DNA from: JALTDM01 sp964421355
GTDB lineage: Bacteria; Bacteroidota; Bacteroidia; Bacteroidales; JALTDM01
DNA: 64,000 nucleotides
Direction: 5' to 3'
Assembly (NCBI GenBank): GCA_964421355.1
Contig: CAYQWX010000002.1
Location: forward strand, 11,085-75,084
The position numbers and the translations under genes were made by a program. The notes under the pieces are model-generated. The model was not told the DNA's origin. It saw only the letters and a program-made list of their open reading frames with translations, and did not search any database. Of this stretch, positions 52,341-61,671 are shown piece by piece; the stretch's first letter is position 1; the number at the start of each line of letters is the position of its first letter.

Positions 52341-54356
52341 ATGAGTAGCAATGAACAAAAAATAAAAGAACGAATAAAATTTCTTACTGAAAAATTAAAT
52401 GAATATAATAAGCTATATTACCAAGATTCAAATCCTGTAATTCCAGATAGAGAGTATGATTTATTGCTTAAAGAATTGGAAACTCTGGAAAAACAATATC
52501 CTCAATATGCTTTGCCCAATAGTCCTACGCACAAAGTAGGTAGCGACTTGGATACCAGTCATAAAAAAGTAAAACATAAATATCCGATGCTTTCATTGGA
52601 TAATACCTATTCAAAGGAAGATTTAACAGAGTTCCATAATAGAATAGTCAAATTATTGGGCACAGATAATTTTTATTACACATGTGAGTTGAAGTTGGAT
52701 GGAGCATCTATAAATGTTACATATAAGAATGGTATTCTTGTTAGAGGTCTTACCCGTGGAGATGGTGAGAGGGGAGATGATATTACCGAAAATGTAAAAG
52801 TAATTTCAAACATTTCATTAAAGTTAAATGGGGAAAATTATCCTGCTGAATTTGAGATAAGAGGAGAAGTGCTTATGCCTCACAATATATTTAATAAATT
52901 GAATAAGGAGCGTGAAGAGATAGGTGAAGAACCTTTTGCAAATCCACGTAATGCTGCCTCGGGTACATTAAAATTACTGGACAGTAAAGAGGTTAAAAGA
53001 CGTAAATTGATAACTTATTTTTACTATTTGGTAATGGATGAATATCCTACAGATTCCCATTATGAAATGTTGGAAATGGCAAGAAGTTGGGGGTTGCCTG
53101 TGTCGGAAGATATACGAAAAGTAAAAGGATTACAACAAGTAATGGAATATATAGCAGAGTGGGAGGAGAAGCGTAAGACTTTACCTTATGATATTGATGG
53201 CATAGTGATAAAAGTTGATTCATTAACATTTCAAAAAAAATTAGGCAATACTTCCAAATTTCCCCGTTGGGCAGTAGCCTATAAGTATAAAGCGGAACAA
53301 GCACAAACAAAACTGTTGTCAGTAGATTTTCAGGTAGGTCGTACGGGAGCTATAACACCTGTTGCGAATTTGGAACCTGTGCATTTGTCGGGGACTACTG
53401 TTAAGAGGGCGTCGTTGCATAATGAAGACCAGATTATGTTATTGGATTTACATTATGGGGATACGGTGATTGTAGAAAAAGCAGGAGAAATAATTCCGCA
53501 AATAGTAGGAGTTGTAAAAGAATTACGGCTCAAAGATGCTGAACCTGTAAAGTTTATAGACAAATGTCCCGAATGTGGTACTAAACTTATTAAAAAAGAA
53601 GGTGAAGCAAAACATTATTGTCCTAATGAATGGGGATGTCCACCTCAAATATTGGGAAAAATAGAACATTTTGTGAGCCGAAAAGCAATGAATATTGCAG
53701 GAGCCGAAGCTACTATTAAACAATTGTATGATAGTGGACTTATAAAAGACTATGCAGACCTGTATTATCTAAAAAAGGAAGATTTGCTTAAATTAGAACG
53801 TTTTGGAGAAAAATCTGCAGAAAATCTATTGTCAAGTATTGAAAAATCTAAACATACACCACTATATCGCATAATTTATGCTCTTGGAATAAGGTATGTG
53901 GGCGAGACTGTAGCAAAAACATTGGCTAAACATTTTAATTCTATAGACGATTTGATGTGTGCTACAAAAGAAGCCCTTATTCAAATAGACGAGATCGGTG
54001 AAAAAATTGCTGAAAGTATTATTGAGTTTTTTGAAGATGAACATAATAAAAATATAATAGAAAAATTGAAGAGGGCAGGAGTTGAAATGAGAGAGGAAAA
54101 AGATAAACAAGATAGTCCGAATATATTGAATGGGAAAAAAATAGTGATTTCCGGAGTGTTCAAAAATTATTCCAGAGATGAGATGAAGGACTTAATAGAA
54201 AAATACGGAGGAAAAAATGTAAGTAGTATATCTTCCAAAACGGATTTTATTGTGGCCGGCGAGAATATGGGACCTGCAAAGCGTGAAAAAGCTCAAAAAA
54301 TAGGAGTTTCTATTCTTACAGAAGAAGATTTTTTACAGATGTTAGGTCTGCTGTAA
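52341..54356 (+). CDS. ligA: NAD-dependent DNA ligase
   Basis: 671 residues, full-length LigA. Adenylation-domain lysine K118 in KLDG, Ia domain at the N-terminus (YYQDSNPVIPDREYD), OB-fold, four-Cys zinc finger (CPECGTKLI ... HYCPNEWGCPPQ), HhH repeats (ALGIRYVGETVAKTL), and a C-terminal BRCT domain (LNGKKIVISGVF onward). Joins nicks in DNA replication and repair. Monocistronic by appearance. Confidence 0.98.
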   Translation: MSSNEQKIKERIKFLTEKLNEYNKLYYQDSNPVIPDREYDLLLKELETLEKQYPQYALPNSPTHKVGSDLDTSHKKVKHKYPMLSLDNTYSKEDLTEFHNRIVKLLGTDNFYYTCELKLDGASINVTYKNGILVRGLTRGDGERGDDITENVKVISNISLKLNGENYPAEFEIRGEVLMPHNIFNKLNKEREEIGEEPFANPRNAASGTLKLLDSKEVKRRKLITYFYYLVMDEYPTDSHYEMLEMARSWGLPVSEDIRKVKGLQQVMEYIAEWEEKRKTLPYDIDGIVIKVDSLTFQKKLGNTSKFPRWAVAYKYKAEQAQTKLLSVDFQVGRTGAITPVANLEPVHLSGTTVKRASLHNEDQIMLLDLHYGDTVIVEKAGEIIPQIVGVVKELRLKDAEPVKFIDKCPECGTKLIKKEGEAKHYCPNEWGCPPQILGKIEHFVSRKAMNIAGAEATIKQLYDSGLIKDYADLYYLKKEDLLKLERFGEKSAENLLSSIEKSKHTPLYRIIYALGIRYVGETVAKTLAKHFNSIDDLMCATKEALIQIDEIGEKIAESIIEFFEDEHNKNIIEKLKRAGVEMREEKDKQDSPNILNGKKIVISGVFKNYSRDEMKDLIEKYGGKNVSSISSKTDFIVAGENMGPAKREKAQKIGVSILTEEDFLQMLGLL

Positions 54357-54395
54357 ATATTGTGTGTAAAAAAATAATTTTTTCTACCATTTTTA

Positions 54396-54426
54396 TTTGG
54401 TGGATCAATATTTTGATATATATTTG
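54396..54426 (+). promoter_or_regulatory. Promoter of the T9SS cargo gene
   Basis: TTTG (54396-54399), exactly 19 nt spacer, TATATTTG (54419-54426). The best match to the Bacteroidota -33/-7 consensus in the window, 31 nt before the ATG. Confidence 0.75.
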
Positions 54427-54457
54427 CAATGATAATAACCAAAAAAATTAAATTATT

Positions 54458-55378
54458 ATGAAAAAAATTATTTTAGCAGTTTTAGGATTGTTTGTTGGTA
54501 GCACAATGTTTGCTCAAAATTTTTCAGCAATACCTAAAAAGTTTGACAAAGGAACAATTAAGTTACCTTCTGCTAGTGTGAAAACTACTTGTGATACATT
54601 AGATCCTATAGCAGGAAATGATACTATTACAGTTTATAGTATAGTTGATGCTCAGGGAAATTTTAAAGGGTATATGACTGGAACAAATCCTTATTTTACA
54701 TCTAATGGAGAGTATTTTACTTATACAGGTACAGGAACTCAATTAAGTGAAATGTATGTTTATTTTGGAGAAGTAAATGACGGAGGGAATGGAACATCTA
54801 TTTCTGTAAAAGTCTATGCTCCTTTGAATGATACAACTCCTGGTACTGAATTGGCATCTACAAATGTTCCATTATCAGATATAACAACTTCGTCTTTAAC
54901 ACACATTACTTTTTCTACACCTGCTACCATTAGTGGTAATTTTATTATAACAATAGATGATCCAACAGGTAATAATGATTCTATAGCAATTTATTCTAAT
55001 AAATCAGGACATTCTACTCCTCCAGATATTGCTCTTGCAAAATATAATGGACAATGGTATCCTATTGATCATCTTATGCAAAATTTATCACCTCTTTCTT
55101 TAGCTATTATGCCTATTATATGTGACAACCAAACAAATGCAGAAACAGCTGCTTTAAATAATGTTGTAGTATATCCTACTTTAACAAGTGGTAAAATATT
55201 ATTTGGTGGAGCAAACAATGCAATGGTTGATATTTATGATATTACAGGTAAAAAAGTTGCATCTTTCAATAATGTAAATAATCACATAAATATTTCTAAT
55301 TTGAATAATGGTGTTTATGTATTGAGAATGATGCAAGACGGTAAAATGTTAGTTAAGAAGATAGTTTTACAAAAATAA
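54458..55378 (+). CDS. Secreted protein with type IX (Por) C-terminal sorting domain
   Basis: 306 residues. Signal peptide (MKKIILAVLGLFVGSTMFAQ), a central beta-rich region (about residues 40-225) without a recognised catalytic motif, and a typical T9SS type A C-terminal domain (last ~75 residues): VVVYPTLTSGKILF, VDIYDITGKKV, NNGVYVLRM, and a basic end KMLVKKIVLQK. It should be exported by Sec, then secreted through SprA and cleaved or anchored at the surface. Function of the passenger unknown; the strong promoter suggests high expression. Confidence 0.88.
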   Translation: MKKIILAVLGLFVGSTMFAQNFSAIPKKFDKGTIKLPSASVKTTCDTLDPIAGNDTITVYSIVDAQGNFKGYMTGTNPYFTSNGEYFTYTGTGTQLSEMYVYFGEVNDGGNGTSISVKVYAPLNDTTPGTELASTNVPLSDITTSSLTHITFSTPATISGNFIITIDDPTGNNDSIAIYSNKSGHSTPPDIALAKYNGQWYPIDHLMQNLSPLSLAIMPIICDNQTNAETAALNNVVVYPTLTSGKILFGGANNAMVDIYDITGKKVASFNNVNNHINISNLNNGVYVLRMMQDGKMLVKKIVLQK

Positions 55379-55403
55379 GAAATATGTAAATATTTATTCT
55401 TGA

Positions 55404-55429
55404 AAGGGCTGCCGTGTGGTAGCCCTTTT
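55404..55429 (+). terminator. Terminator of the T9SS cargo gene
   Basis: AAAGGGCTGCC / GGTAGCCCTTT stem with one G-T pair, 4-nt loop, then TTGTTTTTG. Confidence 0.85.
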
Positions 55430-55439
55430 TGTTTTTGTA

Positions 55440-55847
55440 ATAAAAATTTTGATGTAACAGGGTGAGGTTTACGAATTATGAAGACTTTTAACTCGTAATA
55501 ATTTATTAAAAGTATTATTAGATAATAATGCTTTTGGCTTGCAATGACTAGTGTAGTTATTTAATCAACTCTACTTCTCTTCAACCTAGTGTAGGAGTTT
55601 TTATTATAAAACACACTTACTTTTTTATTTTGTAAATTAGACTATTACAGATTTATTTTGTTTTTTCTCCACTTTTGGCTTGATTCAAAAAGTGGCAAAA
55701 GGTAAAAAAATGCTATTAAAGATGTTTAATAAAGTGGAAAACACCTTAATACTCATTTGTTTGGTATAGGTGATGAGAATAAAACTTTTGTATTAATAAT
55801 TGTTTTACTAATGACCATAGTAAGTAAAATTAACCACTAAATTTTAT
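55440..55847. other. Long gene-free stretch
   Basis: About 400 nt between the cargo-gene terminator and the ald promoter. No open frame with coding character on either strand and no tRNA fold seen. It contains the ACTTTT/AAAAGT inverted repeat at 55669-55695; nothing else recognised. Confidence 0.6.
55669..55695. repeat. Intergenic inverted repeat with ACTTTT/AAAAGT arms (copy 2)
   Basis: CCACTTTT and AAAAGTGG are perfectly complementary around GGCTTGATTCA. Resembles the structure at 8693-8724, and the CACTTTTGGCTTGA wording recurs in intergenic regions of other Bacteroidota as far as I recall. Function unknown. Confidence 0.45.
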
Positions 55848-55855
55848 TATCTTTG
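55848..55855 (+). promoter_or_regulatory. ald promoter -7 element
   Basis: TATCTTTG, 31 nt before the ald ATG. Confidence 0.55.
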
Positions 55856-55886
55856 CAAATAATGTAAATGTCAAATATGTTTTCTA

Positions 55887-57098
55887 ATGAAAAGAGAATT
55901 TACAAACTTGCCAATAGAAAGTATTCTACCCGAAGAAAAACTTTTAAAAATAGAAAAAAAGCACAAAAAGGTTGTTATTGGTATTCCTAAAGAGCAGAAT
56001 AAAAATGAAAACCGTATTGCATTAGTTCCGCAATCAATAGAACTTTTTACCAATTATGGATTTGAAGTGCTGGTAGAAGCAGGAGCTGGTAAAAAAGCTA
56101 ATTTCCCTGACTCTAATTTTAGTGATTTGGGAGCAAAAATAGTTAATGATAAAAACAAGGTTTGGAATGCTGATATTGTATTAAAAATAGCTCCACCAAC
56201 CATAGAAGAATTAGATTTGATGCAAAATGGTAAAATACTTTTATCATCTTTTCATACGGTATCACAATCAAGACAAATACTTGAGAAATTTAAAGAAAAA
56301 CGACTTACTGCCATAGGTTTTGAATTTATACGGGATAATGACTATTATTATCCTTTTGTTCGTTCTATGAGTGAAATAGCAGGTAGTGCTTCTATAATTA
56401 TTGCTGCAGAACTATTAAGCACTACTACCCACGGTGGGATGGGAAAACTTTTGGGAGGTATTACAGGAGTTAATCCTACTGAAGTTGTAATAATTGGAGC
56501 TGGTACTGTGGGAGAAAATGCTGCACGCACAGCATTAGCTCTGGGGGCTTCTGTAAAAGTATTTGATAAGTCCATTTATAAACTTCGAAGCATTAAGCAC
56601 AAACTTTGTAAAAACATATATACTTCCGTATTACAACCTCGTGTGTTAGAAAATGCACTTAAAAATGCAGATGTGGTAATTGCAGCCATGTGGGTAGATG
56701 AAGGTAAACCTGAAATGATAATTACACGAGACTTAATAAAAAATATGAAAAAAGGAGCAGTTATTATAGATGTAAGTGTAGATAAAGGTGGTATATTGGA
56801 AACTTCCCGTACCACATCTTTGGATAATCCCGTGTTTGTAGAAGCTGGTGTAATACATTACGGAGTACCTAATATTGCATCTAAATTTGCCCGCACCTCT
56901 TCTTATGCCATAAGTAATTTGCTTGAAGATTTGTTACTGGAGCTGGCGGCATCACCCTCACTAGAACATGCATTAAAAATAAATACTTCTTTGAGGACAG
57001 GAACATATTTCTACAAAGGTATTTTAACAAACAGGTCTATTGCCAATTATTTTGAAGTGCAATATCAAGACATAAACTTACTAATTGCTGCGTTCTAA
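55887..57098 (+). CDS. ald: Alanine dehydrogenase
   Basis: 403 residues, AlaDH/transhydrogenase-alpha family. After a ~25-residue N-terminal extension comes IGIPKEQNKNENRIAL, with the substrate Arg, then EAGAGKKANFPD and the NAD-binding loop IGAGTVGENAARTAL, followed by VKVFDKS with the ribose-binding Asp, and FVEAGVIHYGVPNIASKFARTSS near the end. Interconverts alanine and pyruvate + ammonia with NAD(H). Similar length to other Bacteroidota AlaDH. Single gene. Confidence 0.9.
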   Translation: MKREFTNLPIESILPEEKLLKIEKKHKKVVIGIPKEQNKNENRIALVPQSIELFTNYGFEVLVEAGAGKKANFPDSNFSDLGAKIVNDKNKVWNADIVLKIAPPTIEELDLMQNGKILLSSFHTVSQSRQILEKFKEKRLTAIGFEFIRDNDYYYPFVRSMSEIAGSASIIIAAELLSTTTHGGMGKLLGGITGVNPTEVVIIGAGTVGENAARTALALGASVKVFDKSIYKLRSIKHKLCKNIYTSVLQPRVLENALKNADVVIAAMWVDEGKPEMIITRDLIKNMKKGAVIIDVSVDKGGILETSRTTSLDNPVFVEAGVIHYGVPNIASKFARTSSYAISNLLEDLLLELAASPSLEHALKINTSLRTGTYFYKGILTNRSIANYFEVQYQDINLLIAAF

Positions 57099-57183
57099 AA
57101 AAATCAAAAAGTATTTATTCTATAAAATTTCTATAATAATTTTTTATTACCTTGCACTCCAACTTTAATTAAAATAAAATATT

Positions 57184-59334
57184 ATGAAAACAATTTCCAA
57201 AAGTATTTTGTTAGTTATGTTTGCGGTGTTTATTACATCGTGTAATTACAATCAAAAACCAAATAATATGATGGCAAAAAATACAAAGGATACAACGAAT
57301 AATCCGCTTTTGCAAAAGTTTGATACTCCGTTTGGGGTACCTCCTTATGACAAGATAAAACCTGAACATTATTTGCCTGCACTAAAAAAGGCAATAGAAG
57401 TTCATAACAAGGAAATTGAAGAAATAGTAAATAATCCTGAAGAGCCTACTTTCAAAAATACAATAGTGGCTTATGCTCGTAGTGGACGTTTGTTTGATAG
57501 AATTACAAGTATATTTTTTACTGTAAATGAGGCAAATACCAATGATGAAATGGAAAAAATTGCAGGGGAAATTACTAAACTGCAAACTAAACACGAAACA
57601 GACATTTTACTTAATGAAAAACTTTTCCAAAGAATAAAAACTGTATATGACAAAAGGAATGAATATAATCTAAATCAAGAAGATAGTGCATTACTCGGAA
57701 AAATATATAACGATTTTACAAGAAATGGAGCAAACTTAAACGAAGAGGATAAAGCAAAATTAAGGAAACTGAATGAAGAGTTATCCTTATTAAAATTGAA
57801 ATTTGGACAACATGTATTGGCAGAAACCAATCGTTTTAAGCTTGTGGTAGACAAAAAGGAAGACCTTGCGGGATTACCCGATTATATGATAAAAGATGCA
57901 GCAAAAAAAGCCGAAGATGCAGGACTAAAAGGTAAATGGGTCTTCACAATTGACCGACCAACATTATATCCTTTTTTGACCTATGCTAAAAATAGGGCTT
58001 TAAGACAAAAATTGCTTGAAGGTTATATAACCAAAGGAGACCACAATGATAGCTTGGATAACAAAGAAATAGTAAATAAAATAGTGAACCTTAGAATACA
58101 AAAGGCAAAACTCCTTGGTTATAATACATGGGCTGATTTCCGTTTGTCTAACAATATGGCAAAAACTCCTGATAATGTCTATAATTTGATGAATAAAATA
58201 TGGGAACCTGCTTTGAATGTGGCAAAAAAAGAAGCTACCGAATTACAAAAAATGATAGACAAAGAAAATGGTGGATTTAAACTTCAACCTTGGGACTGGT
58301 GGTATTATGCAGAAAAAGTAAGAAAACAAAAATATAACCTCGAAGATGAAGAACTAAAACCTTATTTCAAACTTGAAAATGTAGTAAAAGGGATATTTTA
58401 TACAGCAAAACGACTTTATGGACTTCAGTTTGAAGAAAGGAAAGATTTACCAGTTTATCATCCTGATGTGAGAGCTTTTTTGGTAAAAGGTGCACAAGGA
58501 GATACTATCGGAATACTTTATATGGACTTTTTTGTAAGACCATCCAAACGTGGTGGAGCATGGATGGAAGCAATAAGAAAAGAATACAAAGATGAAAACG
58601 GCAAACGTGTGCCTCCTATAATTTATATAGTTACCAATTTCCCACCACCTTCACAAGATAGACCTTCTCTCTTGACATTGGAACAAGTTACTACTTTGTT
58701 TCATGAATTTGGACACTCTTTACACGGATTGCTTACACAATGTACATACCGTATGATTTCGGGAACATCGGTATATAGAGATTTTGTGGAATTTCCTTCC
58801 CAGTTTATGGAAAATTTTGCAACAGAACCCGAAGTGCTAAAACAATATGCATTCCATTATCAAACAGGCAAAGTAATACCTGATGAGTTGATACAAAAAA
58901 TAGAAAATAGTAAATATTTCAATCAAGGATTTGCTACTGTAGAATATCTTTCTGCCGCTTATCTTGATATGGATTGGCATACTCTCACAGAAAATAAAGA
59001 TTATGATGTAAATAAATTTGAAAAAGATGCTTTGGACAAAATAGGTCTGATCCCTCAAATAGTGGTGAGGTATAGAAGCACATATTTTAACCATATTTTT
59101 TCAGGAGATTATTCTGCAGGATATTACAGTTATATTTGGGCAGATGTGCTGGTAGCTGATGCGTATGCTTATTTTAAAGAAAAAGGAATATTCAACCCCG
59201 AAGTAACTACTGCTTTCAGAAAAAATATACTTGAAAAAGGAGGAACAGAAGACCCGATGGTGCTTTACAAAAAGTTTAGAGGACAAAAGCCAGATGTAAA
59301 ATGGCTATTGAAGGCAAGAGGGCTAATTAAATAA
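57184..59334 (+). CDS. M3 family metallopeptidase (oligopeptidase A / Dcp type) with lipoprotein signal
   Basis: 716 residues. Lipobox ITSC near residue 20, so membrane-anchored in the periplasm. N-terminal helical domain (YLPALKKAIEVHNKEIEEI), catalytic zinc motif H507-E-F-G-H511 in LFHEFGHSLHGLL, and downstream FVEFPSQFMENFATEP, which supplies the third metal ligand Glu. Cleaves short peptides or releases dipeptides. Good fit with the amino-acid-fermenting theme. Ends at a strong terminator. Confidence 0.95.
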   Translation: MKTISKSILLVMFAVFITSCNYNQKPNNMMAKNTKDTTNNPLLQKFDTPFGVPPYDKIKPEHYLPALKKAIEVHNKEIEEIVNNPEEPTFKNTIVAYARSGRLFDRITSIFFTVNEANTNDEMEKIAGEITKLQTKHETDILLNEKLFQRIKTVYDKRNEYNLNQEDSALLGKIYNDFTRNGANLNEEDKAKLRKLNEELSLLKLKFGQHVLAETNRFKLVVDKKEDLAGLPDYMIKDAAKKAEDAGLKGKWVFTIDRPTLYPFLTYAKNRALRQKLLEGYITKGDHNDSLDNKEIVNKIVNLRIQKAKLLGYNTWADFRLSNNMAKTPDNVYNLMNKIWEPALNVAKKEATELQKMIDKENGGFKLQPWDWWYYAEKVRKQKYNLEDEELKPYFKLENVVKGIFYTAKRLYGLQFEERKDLPVYHPDVRAFLVKGAQGDTIGILYMDFFVRPSKRGGAWMEAIRKEYKDENGKRVPPIIYIVTNFPPPSQDRPSLLTLEQVTTLFHEFGHSLHGLLTQCTYRMISGTSVYRDFVEFPSQFMENFATEPEVLKQYAFHYQTGKVIPDELIQKIENSKYFNQGFATVEYLSAAYLDMDWHTLTENKDYDVNKFEKDALDKIGLIPQIVVRYRSTYFNHIFSGDYSAGYYSYIWADVLVADAYAYFKEKGIFNPEVTTAFRKNILEKGGTEDPMVLYKKFRGQKPDVKWLLKARGLIK

Positions 59335-59353
59335 AATAAACCATATTTAGGAT

Positions 59354-59390
59354 AAAAGAGACCATTCTTTAGCAGGGTGGTCTCTTTTTT
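59354..59390 (+). terminator. Terminator of the M3 peptidase gene
   Basis: AAAAGAGACCA / TGGTCTCTTTT, 11-bp perfect stem with a 13-nt loop, followed by TTTTATT. Confidence 0.85.
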
Positions 59391-59451
59391 TATTATTTTT
59401 GACGGACAAACTGAAAAAACAAAAACTTGATTTGTAAAAAAGTGATAACTA

Positions 59452-60186
59452 ATGGGAATTGTGAATGAATATAAAGATTTTGAAGATTTTTTGGATGATT
59501 TAGGCAATAACTATGAAACAATAGAACAAAGTATTTCTATAGAGGTGCAAATAGAATATTTTAATACTGCAGCTAAACTTTCCGAAGAAAATACTGCAGG
59601 AGTACAAGTTTCTATAAAAGATATGACAACAAAACTCAATTCAAAAGAAACAAGTATAGAGGAAAAAAAGAAAATAATAATAATGCTTGCCTCATCAGAC
59701 AATATTGAGGCATACAAAGCCTTGAAAAAATACAAAGAGAATCCTGATGAGGAATTGAGACAATGGGTAGCATTGGGCTTTCAGCACAGTAAAATAACAA
59801 TGGAAAATAGTCTACTTAATACAAATAAAATATTGATATCCAGTGGACTTGGAATAAAAGATAATTTAATGCGATTTTTTTTGGTCTTTTTCAAAAATGA
59901 AAAAATTGAATTTACAAAAGCTCAAAAATTGGCAACTAAAGTAGAACTGGAAAGCATTATTAAGCGGGAAGGTGGAGAAGTGGAAAAAATAGATTTTAAA
60001 GATTTTTATGCCAAAGCATTATTTTTATTCCCTATAAAAAAGAATGTTGCTAATACTATACAAGAAGTTGTAAGCACAGTAAACCAATATGGTAATTTCT
60101 TGTTAAACCGATACATACTCACAAATGTAAAAGAAATGGATGACGATATGATAAGTTTTTTATACAATAAGTTTAAAGAAAAATAA
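59452..60186 (+). CDS. Conserved-type hypothetical protein, helical
   Basis: 244 residues, no signal peptide, few glycines, strongly helical. Residues ~55-115 (SIEEKKKIIIMLASSDNIEAYKALKKYKENPDEELRQWVALGF) read like one or two HEAT-type repeats. The C-terminal half is another helical unit (LNRYILTNVKEMDDDMISFLYNKF). No catalytic motif or family recognised. It is 13 nt upstream of a secreted C1 peptidase and runs the same way, so it may share a transcript with it. Confidence 0.65.
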   Translation: MGIVNEYKDFEDFLDDLGNNYETIEQSISIEVQIEYFNTAAKLSEENTAGVQVSIKDMTTKLNSKETSIEEKKKIIIMLASSDNIEAYKALKKYKENPDEELRQWVALGFQHSKITMENSLLNTNKILISSGLGIKDNLMRFFLVFFKNEKIEFTKAQKLATKVELESIIKREGGEVEKIDFKDFYAKALFLFPIKKNVANTIQEVVSTVNQYGNFLLNRYILTNVKEMDDDMISFLYNKFKEK

Positions 60187-60199
60187 AAACAATGAGATT

Positions 60200-61597
60200 A
60201 TGAAAAGAAATTTATTATTAGTAAGTGTAATTTTATTATTTGCTGTTAGTGCTTTTGCCCAGGATATAAAAAAAGGAGCAATCACTAAAGAAATGTTACA
60301 AGAGTTTAGAAGCAGTTATAAAGAAAATGCTTATCACAAAGCAGTAGAGCATGCAGTATGGCACAATCCTCTTGCAAAATTGGCATACACAGGCAAAAAT
60401 GATAATATAGATGACTATTTTAAATACAGGGTAAAAACAAAAGGTATTACCAATCAAAAACAATCGGGAAGATGTTGGATGTTTGCAAGTCTTAATACTA
60501 TACGACCGATTATCATAAATAAACTTAATTTATCCTCTTTTGAATTTTCAACCAATTATTTGTATTTCTATGACCAATTGGAAAAGTCTAATTTGTTTTT
60601 GGAAGGAATAATACAGACAGGTAACGCACCTTATACGGATAGAACAGTAGAATGGCTTTTTAATAATCCCATTGGAGATGGTGGAGTATGGAATCTGTTT
60701 GTAGATTTGGTGAAAAAATACGGAGTAGTGCCAAAAGAAGTAATGCCAGAAAACTATAATAGTGAGAATACCAGGCAATTAAATAAAATGTTGAAATATA
60801 AATTGAGGGAATACGGTTATCAGCTTAAAGAAGCGGCTCTCAAAGGGACATCATATAATGATTTAGAAAAACAAAAAAAGGAAATGCTTAAAGATATTTA
60901 CAAAATACTTGTGATTGGGCTTGGAGAACCACCTACAGAATTTACTTGGAGATATAAAGATGCAGACGGAAATGTAAGTGAATGGAAAAAATATACTCCT
61001 AAATCATTTTATGACACATATATTGGGAAAAACTTAGATGATTATGTTCTTATAATGGATGATCCCAGTCGTGATTATTACAAACTCTATGAGATAGAAT
61101 ATGACCGAGATTTGTATGAAGGACGTAACTGGTGGTTTATTAATTTGCCAACAAATAAATTTAAGAAAGCAGCATTAGAAGCTATCAAAAACAATGAGGC
61201 TCTTTATTTTTCTTGTGATGTAGGCAAAGAATTGGATAGAGACAAAGGAATATTAGCAATGGGAAATTATGATTACGGGAGCTTATTTGACACTAAAATG
61301 GCCATGGATAAAAAGGCAAGGGTCTTGACACATCAAAGCGGTTCTACTCATGGTATGGCACTTGTGGGGGTAGATGTGGATAATAAAGGGAATATCACCA
61401 AATGGCTATTGGAAAATAGTTGGGGAAGTAATCATGGTCATAACGGCTACCTTATAATGACTGATGAGTGGTTTGATAATTATATGTTTAGGATAGTTAT
61501 TTCTAAAAAGTATTTGAGTGATGATATTATCAAAATGTTAGATCAAAAGAAAACTAAGTTGCCACCTTGGGATCCAATGTTTGAATATGATAAATAA
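60200..61597 (+). CDS. Secreted C1 family cysteine peptidase (bleomycin hydrolase / PepC-like)
   Basis: 465 residues, with a signal peptide (LLFAVSAFAQD). Catalytic triad of the C1B family in order: C92 in QSGRCWMFA with the preceding Gln, H384 in STHGMALVG, and N406 in LENSWGSNHG. The C-terminus ends in FEYDK rather than the regular C1B carboxy tail. Intracellular in most bacteria, but a signal peptide makes this a periplasmic or exported aminopeptidase. Followed by a strong terminator shared with icd. Confidence 0.93.
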   Translation: MKRNLLLVSVILLFAVSAFAQDIKKGAITKEMLQEFRSSYKENAYHKAVEHAVWHNPLAKLAYTGKNDNIDDYFKYRVKTKGITNQKQSGRCWMFASLNTIRPIIINKLNLSSFEFSTNYLYFYDQLEKSNLFLEGIIQTGNAPYTDRTVEWLFNNPIGDGGVWNLFVDLVKKYGVVPKEVMPENYNSENTRQLNKMLKYKLREYGYQLKEAALKGTSYNDLEKQKKEMLKDIYKILVIGLGEPPTEFTWRYKDADGNVSEWKKYTPKSFYDTYIGKNLDDYVLIMDDPSRDYYKLYEIEYDRDLYEGRNWWFINLPTNKFKKAALEAIKNNEALYFSCDVGKELDRDKGILAMGNYDYGSLFDTKMAMDKKARVLTHQSGSTHGMALVGVDVDNKGNITKWLLENSWGSNHGHNGYLIMTDEWFDNYMFRIVISKKYLSDDIIKMLDQKKTKLPPWDPMFEYDK

Positions 61598-61621
61598 ATA
61601 AGTTTTTTTGCATATATAAAT

Positions 61622-61653
61622 AAAAAAGGGTGCTTGATATGGCACCCTTTTTT
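61622..61653. terminator. Bidirectional terminator, C1 peptidase / icd
   Basis: Perfect 12-bp stem AAAAAAGGGTGC / GCACCCTTTTTT with an 8-nt loop. Confidence 0.9.
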
Positions 61654-61671
61654 ATAAAGACTTTACTTTAT

